A stretch of 64,000 nt of DNA from Micrasema longulum (Eukaryota > Arthropoda > Insecta > Trichoptera > Brachycentridae): contig JAGVSM010002706.1 of NCBI GenBank assembly GCA_022494885.1, positions 1 through 64,000 on the forward strand. The letters are read 5' to 3'. Of the stretch, positions 1 through 11,755 are shown in pieces; position 1 is the stretch's first letter, and each line of letters starts with the position of its first letter. The translations under genes and the position numbers were made by a program. The notes beneath the pieces are model-generated. The model made no database searches. It had not been told where the DNA came from and saw only the letters and a list, made by a program, of their open reading frames with translations.

Positions 1-841
1 CTTATTAATCTGGGATCTCAATAAAGACTAAGTATTGAACTAAAATTTCTAACAATGATTTGAAGATAATAGATTTAAAAAGGAGATGGCCGCGGCAGAA
101 TCTTATTTTTTTGGTTTTGAAAAGAAATATAAGCATTTTAAATCACATAAATTTTTCCTTTATTTCTACGTAAAATTATGCAATCAGTAATACCATAAAA
201 AAATTAAAAATATTGAAATAGTTTAGTTAAAACCTTTTTTTATAGAACTGTATTTTTTTTTTTTTTTCAATACGATAATTCTAGTTTTAATATTCAATTT
301 TAAACAATGTCTTATTTGGGTTTTTATTACATTCAGATCGGCCCTCAGAGCGGCCGCAGACAGACGTGTTTTCTGTGCTCAAAATTTTAATGCCTTTTTC
401 AAAACAAAATTTAGTTCGAAACATATATTTTTTGTGTTCCTTCTTACACAATTTAAACCAGGATCAAAACCAAGTTATTTTTTGAATGAATAGTTTGTTC
501 GAATTTGATAAATAATTGAAAAATGTAATTTTACGTCATATTCAAATAACAATTAACGACGTCGTTTTACCCGTACACAAAAACAGTCAAATTGCACATT
601 TATCTAGGACATACCAGCACTCGGTAGGTACTATGTACAAAAGTGTACACTAAACAGCCATATAATTATTCCAATGTCGCGAACGCAGCCAACTTCATTC
701 TACTTGTTTGACGTTTCGACGTTGGCGACTCAGATTAATAATATTTTCTATCAATCAGAATTACTTTATTATAGAAATCAAAGACGAGTGATACTTTAAT
801 CCATAAATTTTGAATATTTAGTGACCGATTTTATCATTACA
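1..841. other. Upstream region of the transposase gene
   Basis: AT-rich DNA with no gene seen. A short GC-rich pocket at about 336-362 holds a GCGGCCGC palindrome. CpG-containing sequence at about 675-730 lies just before the first exon and may belong to the promoter. No clear TATA box or terminal inverted repeat was identified. Confidence 0.4.
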
Positions 842-1559
842 ATGCCGAAAAAACCATATGCCTTAGTCCCAAAACGAAAACTAAATCAATCCCAATTTCC
901 AAAGGAGGAATGCAATGTAAGTTGGATTTGATTAATTTATTAGTATTAAAATTTAGAATACAAAGGACAGACATTTGATTAACATAAATAATTGTATCAC
1001 CATTACAAATAAATGTAACAGTTTATTATTTGCTTATTTTAGGATTCAAAAAAGCTCAAAATAACCAAGGCCTGTGGAGAATACACTGTAAGTTATTGTC
1101 TTATTTACTTAGATAAATGAAATTCCTACAACATTTATTATTAATTAAGTAATAAAGTACAAAGTATTCTACCAATTGTCTGCATTCACAATAAAAAAGT
1201 ACAAATAATAATTATTATTACCCTTATTTTATAAATATTGACTATCAATAAGTAGGGTTATATTTGCCTTTTGGGTAATATGCAAATTGAAATGTTTTAG
1301 GGTGTTCCAGCGAAATGTCTTTCAACTGATATTCTAGAAGATGACGGTTGTCAGGTTAGTATTCATATCAAAGTAGGAATATTTTAAGTATTTACATTAA
1401 AATAGCTAATGAGATCTAAATTGGATTATGATTATTAATTAATCTGTATTATTTCAGGCGCAACAGCTAGTTCCAGAACTGCTAGCACAGCCATTACACC
1501 CCTTTAAGTTGGAAGGCAGGAGAGTTGTGGACATCCAGGAATTTTTCACTAAAATCTAG
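842..1559 (+). pseudogene. 5' exons of Mutator-like transposase gene, ended by an in-frame TAG
   Basis: Three short exons are followed by the start of the large exon: 842-916, 1043-1087, 1301-1354 and 1458 onward. Each intron begins GT (GTAAGT, GTAAGT, GTTAGT) and ends AG, and every junction is phase 0. The ATG at 842 opens with a basic stretch (MPKKPYALVPKRKLNQSQF). The frame runs through VVDIQEFFTKI and then meets TAG at 1557-1559. After the stop the same frame stays open (EIFSHSS) into the Met at 1581 of the long ORF, so this is one gene with one nonsense codon. From memory of the family, related insect proteins read straight through this point with Lys or Gln there, so a point change is likely. 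Alternatives are initiation at 1581, readthrough, or a sequencing error. Splicing is inferred, not proven. Confidence 0.7.
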
Positions 1560-1580
1560 GAAATATTTTCTCATTCTTCC

Positions 1581-3890
1581 ATGTTTGATTGCAAAGGAAC
1601 GAATATAGTGATTGTGGATGAAAAGTTGCATGGCTTTAATTCTATATTAAATTTAAAATGTAATATGTGTGGATTATGTTTTTCTGTAAATTGTTGCGAG
1701 GACAGATCGAATGAAATGAGTTTAAATGAATCGTTTGTGTCTGGAATATCAAGTATCGGTTCTGGATATAGTGGTTTGCAAGAGTTGACTGCTGCTGTTG
1801 GAATTCCTTGCATGAGTAAATGGAAGTATTTGAAGATCAATAAGAAAGTGTGTGAATGGTGGGATACTGCGAAACTAAAAGTTATGGAGGAGGCAGCGAA
1901 AGAAGAGGGACAACTGGCTACTGCGAATGGTGAAATTGATGAAAATGGTATACCAATGATAACTGTTGTGGCTGACGGGTGTTGGTCCAAGAGATCATAC
2001 AAAACCAACTACTCGTCTAACTCGGGCGCAGCTTCTATAGTAGGGTTTCGTACGGGGAAAGTTCTATATATGGGTGTTAAAAATAAATACTGTGTGATTT
2101 GTGCCAGAGCAACTAATAAGAATATTGAGGCACCAAAGCATGAATGTTTTAAAAATTACTCAGGATCTTCAAGTGGTATGGAATCGGCGATCATTTTAGA
2201 GGGGTTTAAAAATTCCATATCGACGCATGGTTTAATTTATTCTAGATTAATTGCAGATGGAGATTCGAGCACGTATAAAAAAATTTTGGAATGTCGACCA
2301 TACCCTAATATAACTGTTGAAAAAATTGAATGTCGCAATCATCTACTAAGAAACTTTTGTTCTAAAATGTATATATTAACTTCCGATACTAAATTTGATG
2401 TTGCTCTTCGTAAACTATTAAAAAGCAGAATTATGCGATTAAGAGTAGCTATAAATAGTGCAATTAAATATAGATTTTCACAAAATAATATATCTGTGGA
2501 AGAAAAAATTCGCCTTTTAAATCTAGACATTTTAAATACACCGAGGCATGTTTTTGGAGAACATGCAAATTGCGATACATACTTTTGTAAAAAAAAAGGT
2601 TTCAATGAAAACGTCATTTTCAATTTAGAATCTTGTGAATTATTTACTAGAATTATATATCATACTTCTCGACTCGCAAATAATTCTCGTAGCTTAATCC
2701 ATAATGTAGACAGTAATATAGTTGAAGCTTTCAATAGTATCATAGCTAAATTTATTGGGGGCAAAAGAACTAACCTGACTGGTAGGCAAACTTATAGTGG
2801 TCGTTGCTCTGGAGCTGTCATATCATTCAACACTAGAAAAATTCACTATTCCACCAACAAAATCATATTCAATCGAAGTCCAAAAAATATTAAAAGGTTT
2901 GAAGAAAATAAAATAAAATACAGTAAATTAAGAAAAAATTATATAAAAAAATTTTATTCAAAAAATAATTCAATTTCCCAGGTAACTCAAGAAGCTGAAT
3001 ATGGCGAACTCTGCCAAAAACCGGATTTGGATGAAGAGTCTTTTGAAAACTCCAAAACCATTTTCTTAAATAAATTGAAATTGTCAAGTCCTGAAAGAAA
3101 TTTGATAGAAAGAAGAACGGTTTTACAATCAGATAGCGGGGAATGGTTAGAAAAGCGTAGAAATTTACTCACTGCGTCATGGTTTGGTAAAGTTTGTAAA
3201 AGAAGAATAGGAATTAGTTGTTCAGGGTTAGTTAAAAGTATGCTATATAGTAAATCGCTAAGTAATATTTTTTCTATTAAATATGGTCAGGATAATGAAC
3301 TGACCGCATTAAACCAATTAAGCCTCCAAGAAAATATAAAATTTCAGAAGTGTGGGCTGTTTATTGATAGTGAATATTGTTTTCTAGGCGCCACACCAGA
3401 TAGCATTAGTACGGATCATGGCGGTATCATTATAGAAATAAAATGTCCATCGTCTGCTTCTAATATGACTGTTGAAACCGCCATCGACAGTGGTAAAATT
3501 AAGTTTTGGAAAAGAAATAGAAACCATACCGAGTATTATGTAAATCAAAATCACGATTGGTATTACCAAGTTCAAGGACAGTTGCATATTACTAAAAAAA
3601 ATATATGTCTTTTTGGAGTGTGGACCGGAGCCCAACATAAAATTAAAATAGAATACATAAGTAAAGATGATGATTTTTGGGAATCTAAAATAAAATTAAA
3701 ATTAGAATCTTTTTATTTAAACTGTTTGCTTCCAGAGCTTGTTGACCCCCGAGTTACACGATCCATGCCTATCAGAGATCCACCAAATGTTTTCGAGGCT
3801 ATCGAAAACAAAAAAGTTGCCCCCAATAAAGTCATAAATTGTAAAAAAAAGCTGTTTAAGGAAAACATCCCATCAACCAGTAAAAGTTAA
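1581..3890 (+). CDS. Mutator-like DDE transposase fused to YqaJ-type nuclease (769 codons)
   Basis: This is the only long intact ORF in the window. Residues are counted from the Met at 1581. A small Cys cluster (CNMCGLC, 27-33) comes first. A Mutator-like DDE domain follows, with candidate acidic residues D132 (VVADGCW), D226 (LIADGDSS) and E382 (VEAFNSI). Between the last two lie C251/H254 (CRNH) and an H-C-C group (HANCDTYFC, about 328-336), as in MULE-type transposases. From about 519 comes a YqaJ-like PD-(D/E)XK nuclease: LEKRRNLLTASWFGK, E573, LGATPDS (D607), IEIKCP (E619, K621) and YYQVQGQL. The C-terminus is basic. The protein would bind and cut DNA in the nucleus, as a transposase or a domesticated derivative. 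It is the main part of exon 4 of the gene starting at 842; the native start is upstream, beyond the TAG at 1557. I found no terminal inverted repeats. The domain calls rest on family recall. Confidence 0.85.
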   Translation: MFDCKGTNIVIVDEKLHGFNSILNLKCNMCGLCFSVNCCEDRSNEMSLNESFVSGISSIGSGYSGLQELTAAVGIPCMSKWKYLKINKKVCEWWDTAKLKVMEEAAKEEGQLATANGEIDENGIPMITVVADGCWSKRSYKTNYSSNSGAASIVGFRTGKVLYMGVKNKYCVICARATNKNIEAPKHECFKNYSGSSSGMESAIILEGFKNSISTHGLIYSRLIADGDSSTYKKILECRPYPNITVEKIECRNHLLRNFCSKMYILTSDTKFDVALRKLLKSRIMRLRVAINSAIKYRFSQNNISVEEKIRLLNLDILNTPRHVFGEHANCDTYFCKKKGFNENVIFNLESCELFTRIIYHTSRLANNSRSLIHNVDSNIVEAFNSIIAKFIGGKRTNLTGRQTYSGRCSGAVISFNTRKIHYSTNKIIFNRSPKNIKRFEENKIKYSKLRKNYIKKFYSKNNSISQVTQEAEYGELCQKPDLDEESFENSKTIFLNKLKLSSPERNLIERRTVLQSDSGEWLEKRRNLLTASWFGKVCKRRIGISCSGLVKSMLYSKSLSNIFSIKYGQDNELTALNQLSLQENIKFQKCGLFIDSEYCFLGATPDSISTDHGGIIIEIKCPSSASNMTVETAIDSGKIKFWKRNRNHTEYYVNQNHDWYYQVQGQLHITKKNICLFGVWTGAQHKIKIEYISKDDDFWESKIKLKLESFYLNCLLPELVDPRVTRSMPIRDPPNVFEAIENKKVAPNKVINCKKKLFKENIPSTSKS

Positions 3891-4300
3891 ATTATACTCA
3901 CCAGTTTCAGAAAAATATTTACCTAAATCAGCTTAGAAATTCCGCCCTCTTTCAACTATGATGGTTTTTTTTTATTTTTATTTATGTAGATGTTGCTTTT
4001 ATTATTTTTTAATTTCTGTTTCCAGATACACAACTTTGATTGAACCGGTCCCTCCTAAATCAAGACCATTGTAACATGAAATATATTCTTAGTTCTTTTT
4101 CACAATGTATTTTTCATAAAATAACAAGAAACTAAATTTACAATAAATTATTACAGTCATAATGACTAACGATCTATTGTTATCAAAAATATTGGGTTTC
4201 TTTACTGGTTCTTCCCAATAATATATATTTTTGAACCATTTGCACTTTAGTATTTTTTCAATAATAAATGAAATTTTCCTCCACAATTTGTTTATTTTTA
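3891..4300. other. 3' flank of the transposase gene
   Basis: AT-rich sequence after the TAA. I see no recognisable element and no inverted repeat matching the upstream flank that would mark a transposon end. Confidence 0.35.
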
Positions 4301-4304
4301 CTTA

Positions 4305-4515
4305 CAAGCGATCCCACGATCAATTCCTGGCAGGGTTAAGTGAAATATTTTTTTTTTATGTGTTTTTACGCTGGAATATTTAATTCTCCTTGGACTGGCA
4401 CGGGACTGCAGGATTGATCATCTTACCTTCATGTTATATATTATTAAATACGCTGTATTTTGTTTTCAAATGCAATCCCTTATGCACCAATAGGTGATAG
4501 GGATGATGATCTATC
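4305..4515 (+). repeat. SINE family E, 5' truncated copy
   Basis: It begins in the B-box region of a tRNA-like head (GATCAATTCCTGGCAGGG). The shared body follows (GTGAAATATT, TTTTTACGCTGGAATATTT, GGACTGGCACGGGACTG). It ends CTTATGCACCAATAGGTGATAGGGATGATGAT, split here as CTTATGCACC and GGGATGATGAT. The same body and GAT-rich end occur at 19.2-19.6, 31.7-32.0, 44.1, 53.8-54.1 and 62.9 kb. Confidence 0.65.
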
Positions 4516-6980
4516 CAAAATTCTATTTACTTCGAAAAGGTTTATAACACTTGTATATATTTTAAAAATATTTTACAACGTCACTCTCACATAGGTGTAA
4601 AAATAGAAATAAAACTATTATGTAAGTAATTTAGCATATTTATATTTTCTCAATGCATATTAAAATAATCGCTTACAGTATTTTGTCAATACAAGGTTTC
4701 CACTCTAAGCACAAAACTCTTAAAATGCTTGAATTACCGTTTTAGTTTTTTTCATGTAAGATTATGCAGACATCCTTTTAGTATTTTCTGAGAGGAATAC
4801 ATGCTTTACAATATAGAACTTGATACACAACTCTCAGATAGGTGATTAAATGCGCTTTTATAGGTTTTTAGTGTAAAAGTTGGTAGGCTGACTTTATTCT
4901 TTTGTCTGTTGCACCTGGAATGAAATGTATTTATCAATTTTACGTAGATTAAATGCAATGCTTACCTTAATTGATAGTTATCATGGTTTTGAACTTAAAT
5001 AGTAACTAAGAAAATTAAATCAAGTGAAATAATATACACAATACATTCTTAACCTATAAAAATATTTTTAGGTATTTGGCCGAGTCTTTTATCATTATAT
5101 GTTGTTAAATTTTCAGAATTTATCTACCATATTTTTCCAATTTTATTACGAAATACATGATCAAGTGCAAATTTAAAAAAACTTATCAGTTTAAAGGAAA
5201 AATATTATAAAATGTCATACTGTCAAAAAATGTTTTTACTTACGTAATTTGATGAGATCAAATAATTTTTCTCTTGAAAACAATATTATGAAGTGCATTA
5301 TTTTTTTGGCATTCACTTTAGTGACATGGTGCATTTTCATTAAAACATAACAGTGTTATCTGTCAACTTCGAAACTACAAATATCTATAATTACCCAGAA
5401 GCCAGAAATCAACAATCAACAGATGTCACAGATTATCCGATAGTTGTACAATTCTACATTATCTCTGCAGTACGCTAGTCAGGAGTGCTATTTATAGATT
5501 TTACCTATTAAATAATCACGCAAAAACTCTATCTATCTCTGTCTTTCTCATTTTGTCAAACAAAGTATGTAGAGTACGTAAGAAATTGACGAACATACAA
5601 TGTAACAGGATATTTTTTTTAATTGCTTTGTCTTGAAGCGGTATATTTTACGCATTCGGCGGCAAACCGTACGATTCAATTTACCGACTACAGCCTTAAC
5701 GTAATAACATAAAAGTGAAATTATTTTAAATCCTTGTTTAAATAACACATTTTACCTGTTTGGTAATGCGTGACTGCCGTAAGCATGCACGTTCAAAAGT
5801 TGATTGAGGTTAAGTTGTGATGCGAAAATTTCACTTTCAAAGATTTGGGTATTTTCATCGGATTTTAATGGAGACCAAGGTTATAAAAATAATCTTATTT
5901 ATACTCTCTATCAATAAAATGCACTTATTCTATGTCATGCTAATTTTTGATGCAAGGCAAAATAATTTAATAAATTTATTCATTATTATATTAATATTTT
6001 TATTATGTTAATATTTAATCTAAAAACATCAATTACACGTAGAAAAAAATTGCAAGTAAAAGCTTCAAAAACATAACACAAGCAAATTTATAAAGACAAT
6101 AAAGAAATGATATTATTTACAATTATTATTCGAAGACCATGTTCTATATAAAATATCGAGCTAACCATGCCAATTATCCTGAATGCCAAACTGTATAAAT
6201 GAGGATTATTATTATTACTAACCAGACAAATCTCTTTTTTGTATTGTACCTAACCTAACCTAACGCGTTTAAAAATTATAAAAAAAAAAATAAAAAAAAG
6301 TTCTTCGAAAAGCAAGATCTATCACAAAGAAATCCAAGTTGCTTGATAACTAACTAATTAACATATATATAGGACATAAAAACCAAAGTTGCTTCTAGAA
6401 AACCTAAAAAATTAAAAATTTTGAGTTCTGGTGACCCGGTTGGGAATATAAAAATGTACTGATATACAATATATTATATTAAATTTTACGTTTGATATAA
6501 TCTGGTTACAAAATATATTATAAATGTGTGTCAGATAGTGATCAAGGATTTTAAAAGGACGTATGAAAGGTATGCACGACCTTGATGATTTATTTAATAT
6601 TATGGTTATAATCCGACCTATCTGTCATATAAACCAACTCACGCAATGCAAGACAATCTCTATTATGTAATACCTTTACCTGGCAAGATGCTCTTAGTTC
6701 AGTAGCGTCGACAGGCTAAAGATTACATCAATTTTAGCTTTGTGGCAAAATTTATTATAATCGTCAGCGCAGGGATCAAGGCACATCGCGTCAGAGAAAT
6801 AAATATCGATAGTCGTGCGCTTGACCAACATGAACATACAGAAAATAGAGAGATATTGAAAAAGGTACGTAAGCAAATGTAAAATTCAAAATACAGAAAA
6901 AAAGTGTGCTCAGAAATTTCGTTAAAATAAACCTTTTTAAATACAAATGTGTGATTTTCAAAATCATAATATGGACTCAT
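4516..6980. other. AT-rich DNA without recognised genes
   Basis: No gene or repeat family recognised. Short ORFs here have random, Ile/Phe/Lys-rich composition. The only notable motif is three and a bit units of CCTAA at 6249-6264, the complement of the insect telomere unit TTAGG. Confidence 0.4.
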
Positions 6981-6984
6981 CACT

Positions 6985-7310
6985 ATTTTTTAACACAATT
7001 TTTCGTCATTATTTCCCTATCCGCCCCTAGTGGTGCATAGAAAAATGTATTAGTACTTCAATTGCATGGTATCTAGATCATATGTTTCATGGAAGTTAAG
7101 GTGATCACTTCAGGCGCCAGTCTAGGAACGTCAAAATATTGCAGTGTAAAACCACTCTTAAAACCTTTATTTTAGGTTGACCCTGCCAGGAATTGAACCC
7201 TGGACCTCAAGGATAGTAGACGAACGCGTCAACAAGGCGAAACTAGTCATAGAGTCAAAAACGCGTTCAGGGTTCTGGATAAAACTGTATTTTTTGTTCG
7301 CCCAGAACAC
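6985..7310 (-). repeat. SINE family E, near full length, minus strand
   Basis: On the minus strand it reads: a leader ending TTTTTGACTCTATGACTAG, a tRNA-like head with a B-box (GGGTTCAATTCCTGG), the body TTTTACACTGCAATATTTTG, and the end CTATGCACCACTAGGGGCGG. It matches the copy at 44.1 kb closely in the head and tail. The first residues of the + strand ORF starting at 7177 are just this SINE read backwards. Confidence 0.7.
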
Positions 7311-7314
7311 AAAA

Positions 7315-7617
7315 TTAAATTTATTTTTATTTGATACAAATCATTTACATTTCACTCGATGTAGAAAATGGAAAACTAAAACAATACTAAGGTGTTTGAT
7401 TTATACTTTTAATAATACTACTGCGATATCTCATGCCTTCTTTTACGCACTTAGAAGCCTAACGAATAAAAGTAAGAATTCACCCATTAACAGAGCAATT
7501 CGCTTGCTGAATACGGCTTCTGCGGATAATATCTATCTATTTTTCTGTACATGTAGGCATTACGTGTTGGGTTTAACAGCCCGTAAAGTAATACAGACTA
7601 CAATTGTCAACAAATAA
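7315..7617 (+). pseudogene. Possible LINE reverse-transcriptase C-terminal remnant
   Basis: The open frame includes YALRSLTNKSKNSPINRAI followed by RLLNT. This resembles the end of Jockey-like reverse transcriptases, where an RTNyxxNSPIxR-type motif is followed by a short tail. The rest is degenerate, and the upstream part of the ORF lies in a SINE. A chance resemblance is possible. Confidence 0.35.
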
Positions 7618-7620
7618 ATA

Positions 7621-10580
7621 AACACTTTGTAATAAAAGTAAGTAATAGAGAATTTTATCAGTAACTATTTTTAAAAAAAAACATAAATTAGTAATAAAAT
7701 ACCTTATAAGTAGGTATTTCATGTCAAATAATAGCAAGAACTCATTAAAAACGTATATAATCGATGGTAATTTCGTAGAAGTTAATTTTATTGATTAATA
7801 ATGTGTTAAACATTAACTAAAACTAATTTACATAGTCATCATGTCAGTCAATAGAGTCATCCTATAAGCATTTGTATTTACGGGATATTTCCAATGATAC
7901 GTTCAATATCTGACTTGATCGATTGGCATATAATTCGATTGACGAACGAATAAAGATTTGATGTTTGACAGAGCCCCTGAGTTTTCGAACCGTGGCTTAT
8001 AATTATTTTGATACGGTCATATACAAGAAACAAGACTCATCTACCGCTGCTGATAGCTTTGAGTAGAATCACAACCGCTTTTTTATATCATTTATTTTCG
8101 TGCTCAGAACGTAAACACGATGAAGATTTTCTGAAGGTTTAATTTTGATCAAATTTAAACTTATTTTGCAAATAGCGATTTAAAATGTTGATTCCATTTT
8201 GAATATATTATAATGAGTAAGATGAAAACGTATTTTTTTCTGAAAAAAAATACCATGAAAATGAATCGAATTTTCGGTTTTATTTTCACATAACATGGAC
8301 AAGGTAATTAATCATCACCTCAAGGTATGCAACTTTTCTGAAAGTGGTTAAAGATTTTCAAATATGTAGCCTAATTATAGGTGTCCATAGTCATTATATT
8401 GACTGATAGAAAGTTCGACATATTCAAATCTAACCTTAAAAATTTACGTGTGAAAACACTAACCTTACCTTTTCGCTGTAAAGCCAATATGTTATATTAA
8501 GACATTGTGAGAATATGTGTAAACGATAATTAATTGGCGGAAAAAAACTCACTTAGATCAATAAAGTTTAAGAGCTAATTTACTTAAATACTGACTGATT
8601 GATGGATAAAATAAACTGTGGTTTTTTTAATTTAAAAAAATATATTTGTAATTTTAAAACCCATTTCAATTATAAAAAAACGTATTATAAGGTCAAGTTA
8701 TATTCGTCTGGTAAGGACACTGCCGCCATAAGCATCAAACCAGCTATTTGCAAAAGTCGTATTTTGATATATGATGCTTTTTAGTATTTATCAACTTTAT
8801 GCAAATTACTAAAAGCTGCAATAAATCAGAAGTAAAAACTAAATATGTCGATTGTTTTTAAGTGTAAAATTAGTGTTCTTCATATGTGTACTGTGTTTTT
8901 GCTTAAAAATCTCTAGATACTGTGTTATTCCCTAAAAAACTTAAGATCATACTATCGTTTTTCGTAACGATTTTAAAAAAAATATGAAACGGATCAAAAT
9001 TTTGTGATTTTTATCAAAAAGCTGTCTTTTTGCTTATGACAGTAGTATAGTCACCAATAGTTAAAACATAGGCAGAATTGTAAATGTCGAGCAGTGAATC
9101 ACTTAAACCAGGCAGCTGTAAATGCGTGGAGTTTCATATTCTATTTATTGTATCTGCTAAGATATTAGTTGAAAATACATTATTAATTAATTGATAAACA
9201 AATGGAATAAACCTTTTCAGGCCTGAATCAACTTCTGCGAATATAATAAATGTATTGTATTTTTTATCTACTGAAGGAATGATTTGATTTTAATAATCGT
9301 ACATACAATATTTCAATGAACACGGATTATAAACTGACAACAAATTAACACAGTTTATGAAACATATGATATTCGTGTGTCCTCTCATTGTATAATACAA
9401 TATATCTTTACTCAATCAAATAAGTTTAATTTCATTAAAAAATAATAAAAACGGCAGGAATTCGCTCCAAAATAAACAAATCAGCCGGGAACCAGCTGTA
9501 AAACTAAAAAAAGAACTTTTCCGTGTAATGCCGACTACCAATAAAAGCAAAAAAAAATGAGACAGTCATTAAAAAGTATTCACTGCTCTTTAATTTCGGT
9601 AGGTATGGGAATAAATAAATAAAAAATCAAATTTGTGCTTTTGAATAAACACCCAGGTTTACAAAAAAGGTTAACAATCAAATAAGTATTTTTCACCAGG
9701 CTAGCCTGTATTAAAGAAGACAAATATACATTAATCATATGACACAACATTCAACTCGATGGAGGGTGTAAAACTAAAAAGAGGATTAAAAAAAAGGATA
9801 TAAAAGAGGACATTGAAAAATTAATTCTGTTAAAAACCCCGACATTCATTTACAAACATGAAACGAGAAGTGGAGACGATTTCAGGCTTCCCAAAGTGAG
9901 ACTGTCTCGAACTCAAAACAACCTTTACTACGTATTAAGGGTTTGAAAATATTTAATGAAACTTAGAAAGTATCGGGGAAGCTGGGAGCGTCTCCATTTG
10001 ATTAAAATGCTTTGTTCACATTATAGATAAATAATTTATTATGTATAACTAAAAGTTAATTTAGATAAAAAGTTTTGTAAAATGGTTGAATTTTTAGTCT
10101 TGAATTTATTCTACTTACTAGAAATAACAGAATTATATCAAATGTACACATTTTGTAGGAATAATCCATTAAATAAAGTGACACCGCACAAGTGAAATGT
10201 TTGTAGATCTGATCTCGTGAGACAAACACGACACATGTGTTGTGTTTTCGCATTTCTTACAGTAAGTTCGCATGGTGAAATAAAATATAACTGTTTAAGA
10301 GTCGAATGGGTAGTTAGTCCGTTAGAGGTGGAAATGGGACCGGGGAAGGAAGTTATATTCCACAAAACACGTGAGAACATCCGTGTCGTTAGAATAACCG
10401 TCACTAGATGTCCTCCGATACCTTATCTATGGATCTGTTTGTAAATGGTGCCGCGTTCTGCGCAAGGTTGAATTTTATCTGTGGTTTTATCCATTTTGAA
10501 GGTAGATCTTTTATAAAATAAAAAAATTATCATTGCAATATCAAATTCAGAAAAGAGAACATAATCGTTTAAAAAGTATA
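7621..10580. other. AT-rich DNA without recognised genes
   Basis: About 3 kb in which I recognise no gene or repeat family. A somewhat GC-richer stretch at 10200-10445 is open for 75 codons on + but shows no known motif and no splice context that I can support. Confidence 0.35.
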
Positions 10581-10584
10581 ACAA

Positions 10585-11565
10585 TTTACAACAGAGGTCA
10601 AGAACATTTTAGAGAAGGAAATATAGAAATCTAGGCATCAACAGGGCTTGTGACCTGTCATTGGCTGGTTTAAGAGCCCACTTTACATATTGTGTAACAT
10701 TCACCATTCAGCCCATATTCGAACATCTGTATTATTATTTATTTATTTATTTATTTACGGACAAAGTCCATTATAAACATTACAATTAAAAGAAATTTTT
10801 ACAAAGGAATAAAAAAATATAAGGAACAGAAATAAGCAGCAAAGACAGATGATAGATTTTTTAGATTAAGTAAAAAGCATAGGCTAACTATACAGATTCT
10901 TTAGCTGATTTGTAAAGAAAGACATCCTTACACCATAATAATCAAGATCTTGATGATCGTTCACCCGCCTGATCATTCTGGGCAAAGGCGACTGTGCACC
11001 ATAATTGGTCCTGTAGTGACCGAGGAAAAGCATTTCATTATTTCTTAGTCTACGGGTGGGAACGTTAAAAAGAATCTTTTGCAAAATTTCAGGGGCATCA
11101 ATGAGACAGTTCATAATTTTATACATGCAGATTATATCTGCAATGCATCTGCGTTTTTCAAGACTTGATATGCTTAAAAACCTCTCCATATCAGAATATG
11201 AATAGTCTCCTCTTTCCAATCCCATCTTCCATGCAATTTTTCTTATAAAACGATGTTGAACTGATTCAAGGCGCTTGATATGAACAGCATAATGAGGGGA
11301 CCAGATTACAGATGCATATTCAAGAATAGGGCGAACTAAAGAGCAATAAAGTGTTTTAAGTGTAAGCATGCTTTGGAAATCAGACAATTCAATTATTCAT
11401 TCAATTCTTTCATCTGTTGATGTTTGTGAAGTTAAAAAGCTGAAAAATTTATTTATGCGGGTGAGATTCATTTAATTGATTTATTTTACCTACATACTCG
11501 GCAACGCCTGAATTTTTTTTTTAAATTTCTATACTTCTTCATAGATCAGGTGGATTTATCAGTAC
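10585..11565 (-). repeat. Foldback family A copy, split by a LINE
   Basis: The part at 10585-10730 carries the family core in reverse (CAGGGCTTGTGACCTGTCAT, TGGCTGGTTTAAG, TGTGTAACATTCACCATTC). The family continues at about 11388 (CATCTGTTGATGTTTGTGAA, GCGGGTGAGA, GGCAACGCCTGAA). The intact order is seen at 50.76-51.12 kb, so the LINE between inserted into this copy. The two halves are separated by ATTATT-flanked LINE DNA. Confidence 0.75.
10731..11387 (-). pseudogene. 5'-truncated Jockey/CR1-like LINE (RT C-terminus and 3' UTR)
   Basis: The minus strand has 167 open codons from 11387 down to 10884. They cover the end of the reverse transcriptase: LYCSLVRPILEYASVIWSP, HIKRLESVQHRFIRKI, then GHYRTNYGAQSPLPRMIRR. 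This is the thumb/C-terminal region typical of Jockey- and CR1-like elements. The catalytic YADD region and the endonuclease are missing. The 3' UTR ends with a small stem-loop (GGAC-TTT-GTCC on the minus strand, 10759-10769) and a TAAATAAATAAAT tail. ATTATT stands at both ends and may be the target duplication. The open frame suggests a fairly young copy. The same family occurs at 29.5-30.1 kb. Confidence 0.8.
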
Positions 11566-11755
11566 GTAAAGTGGCCACATAAACCAGCCAATGACAGGTC
11601 ATAAGCCCTGTAGATGCCTAGACTTCTATCTTACCTTCTCTAAAATGCTATTCACCTCTGTTGTAATATGTTAATATTAACAGCTCACCCGGGAGTTAAA
11701 TCCAGACCTTGTTTACAAAACTTTGGACAAACTCAAAATATTGTTCTTTAAAAAA
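11566..11755 (+). repeat. Foldback family A, half copy in + orientation
   Basis: Reads GTAAAGTGGCCACATAAACC, then CAATGACAGGTCATAAGCCC, TGCCTAGACTTC and CAAACTCAAAATATTGTT. It stands head to head with the interrupted copy on its left, so the two form an imperfect inverted repeat. Confidence 0.7.

Noticed and set aside
345..362. NotI-like site suggesting vector contamination
   Set aside because: A single GCGGCCGC in otherwise genomic AT-rich sequence, with no vector sequence around it.
1571..2008. 145-codon minus-strand ORF
   Set aside because: Shadow of the transposase exon on the opposite strand; no start context or motif.
2339..3638. Other minus-strand ORFs inside the transposase gene
   Set aside because: Antisense shadows of the coding exon.
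6249..6264. Telomeric array
   Set aside because: Only about three CCTAA units; too short to mean a telomere or a fusion site.
7177..7617. 146-codon + ORF as a gene
   Set aside because: Its start lies in a SINE read backwards; only the end resembles a LINE remnant.
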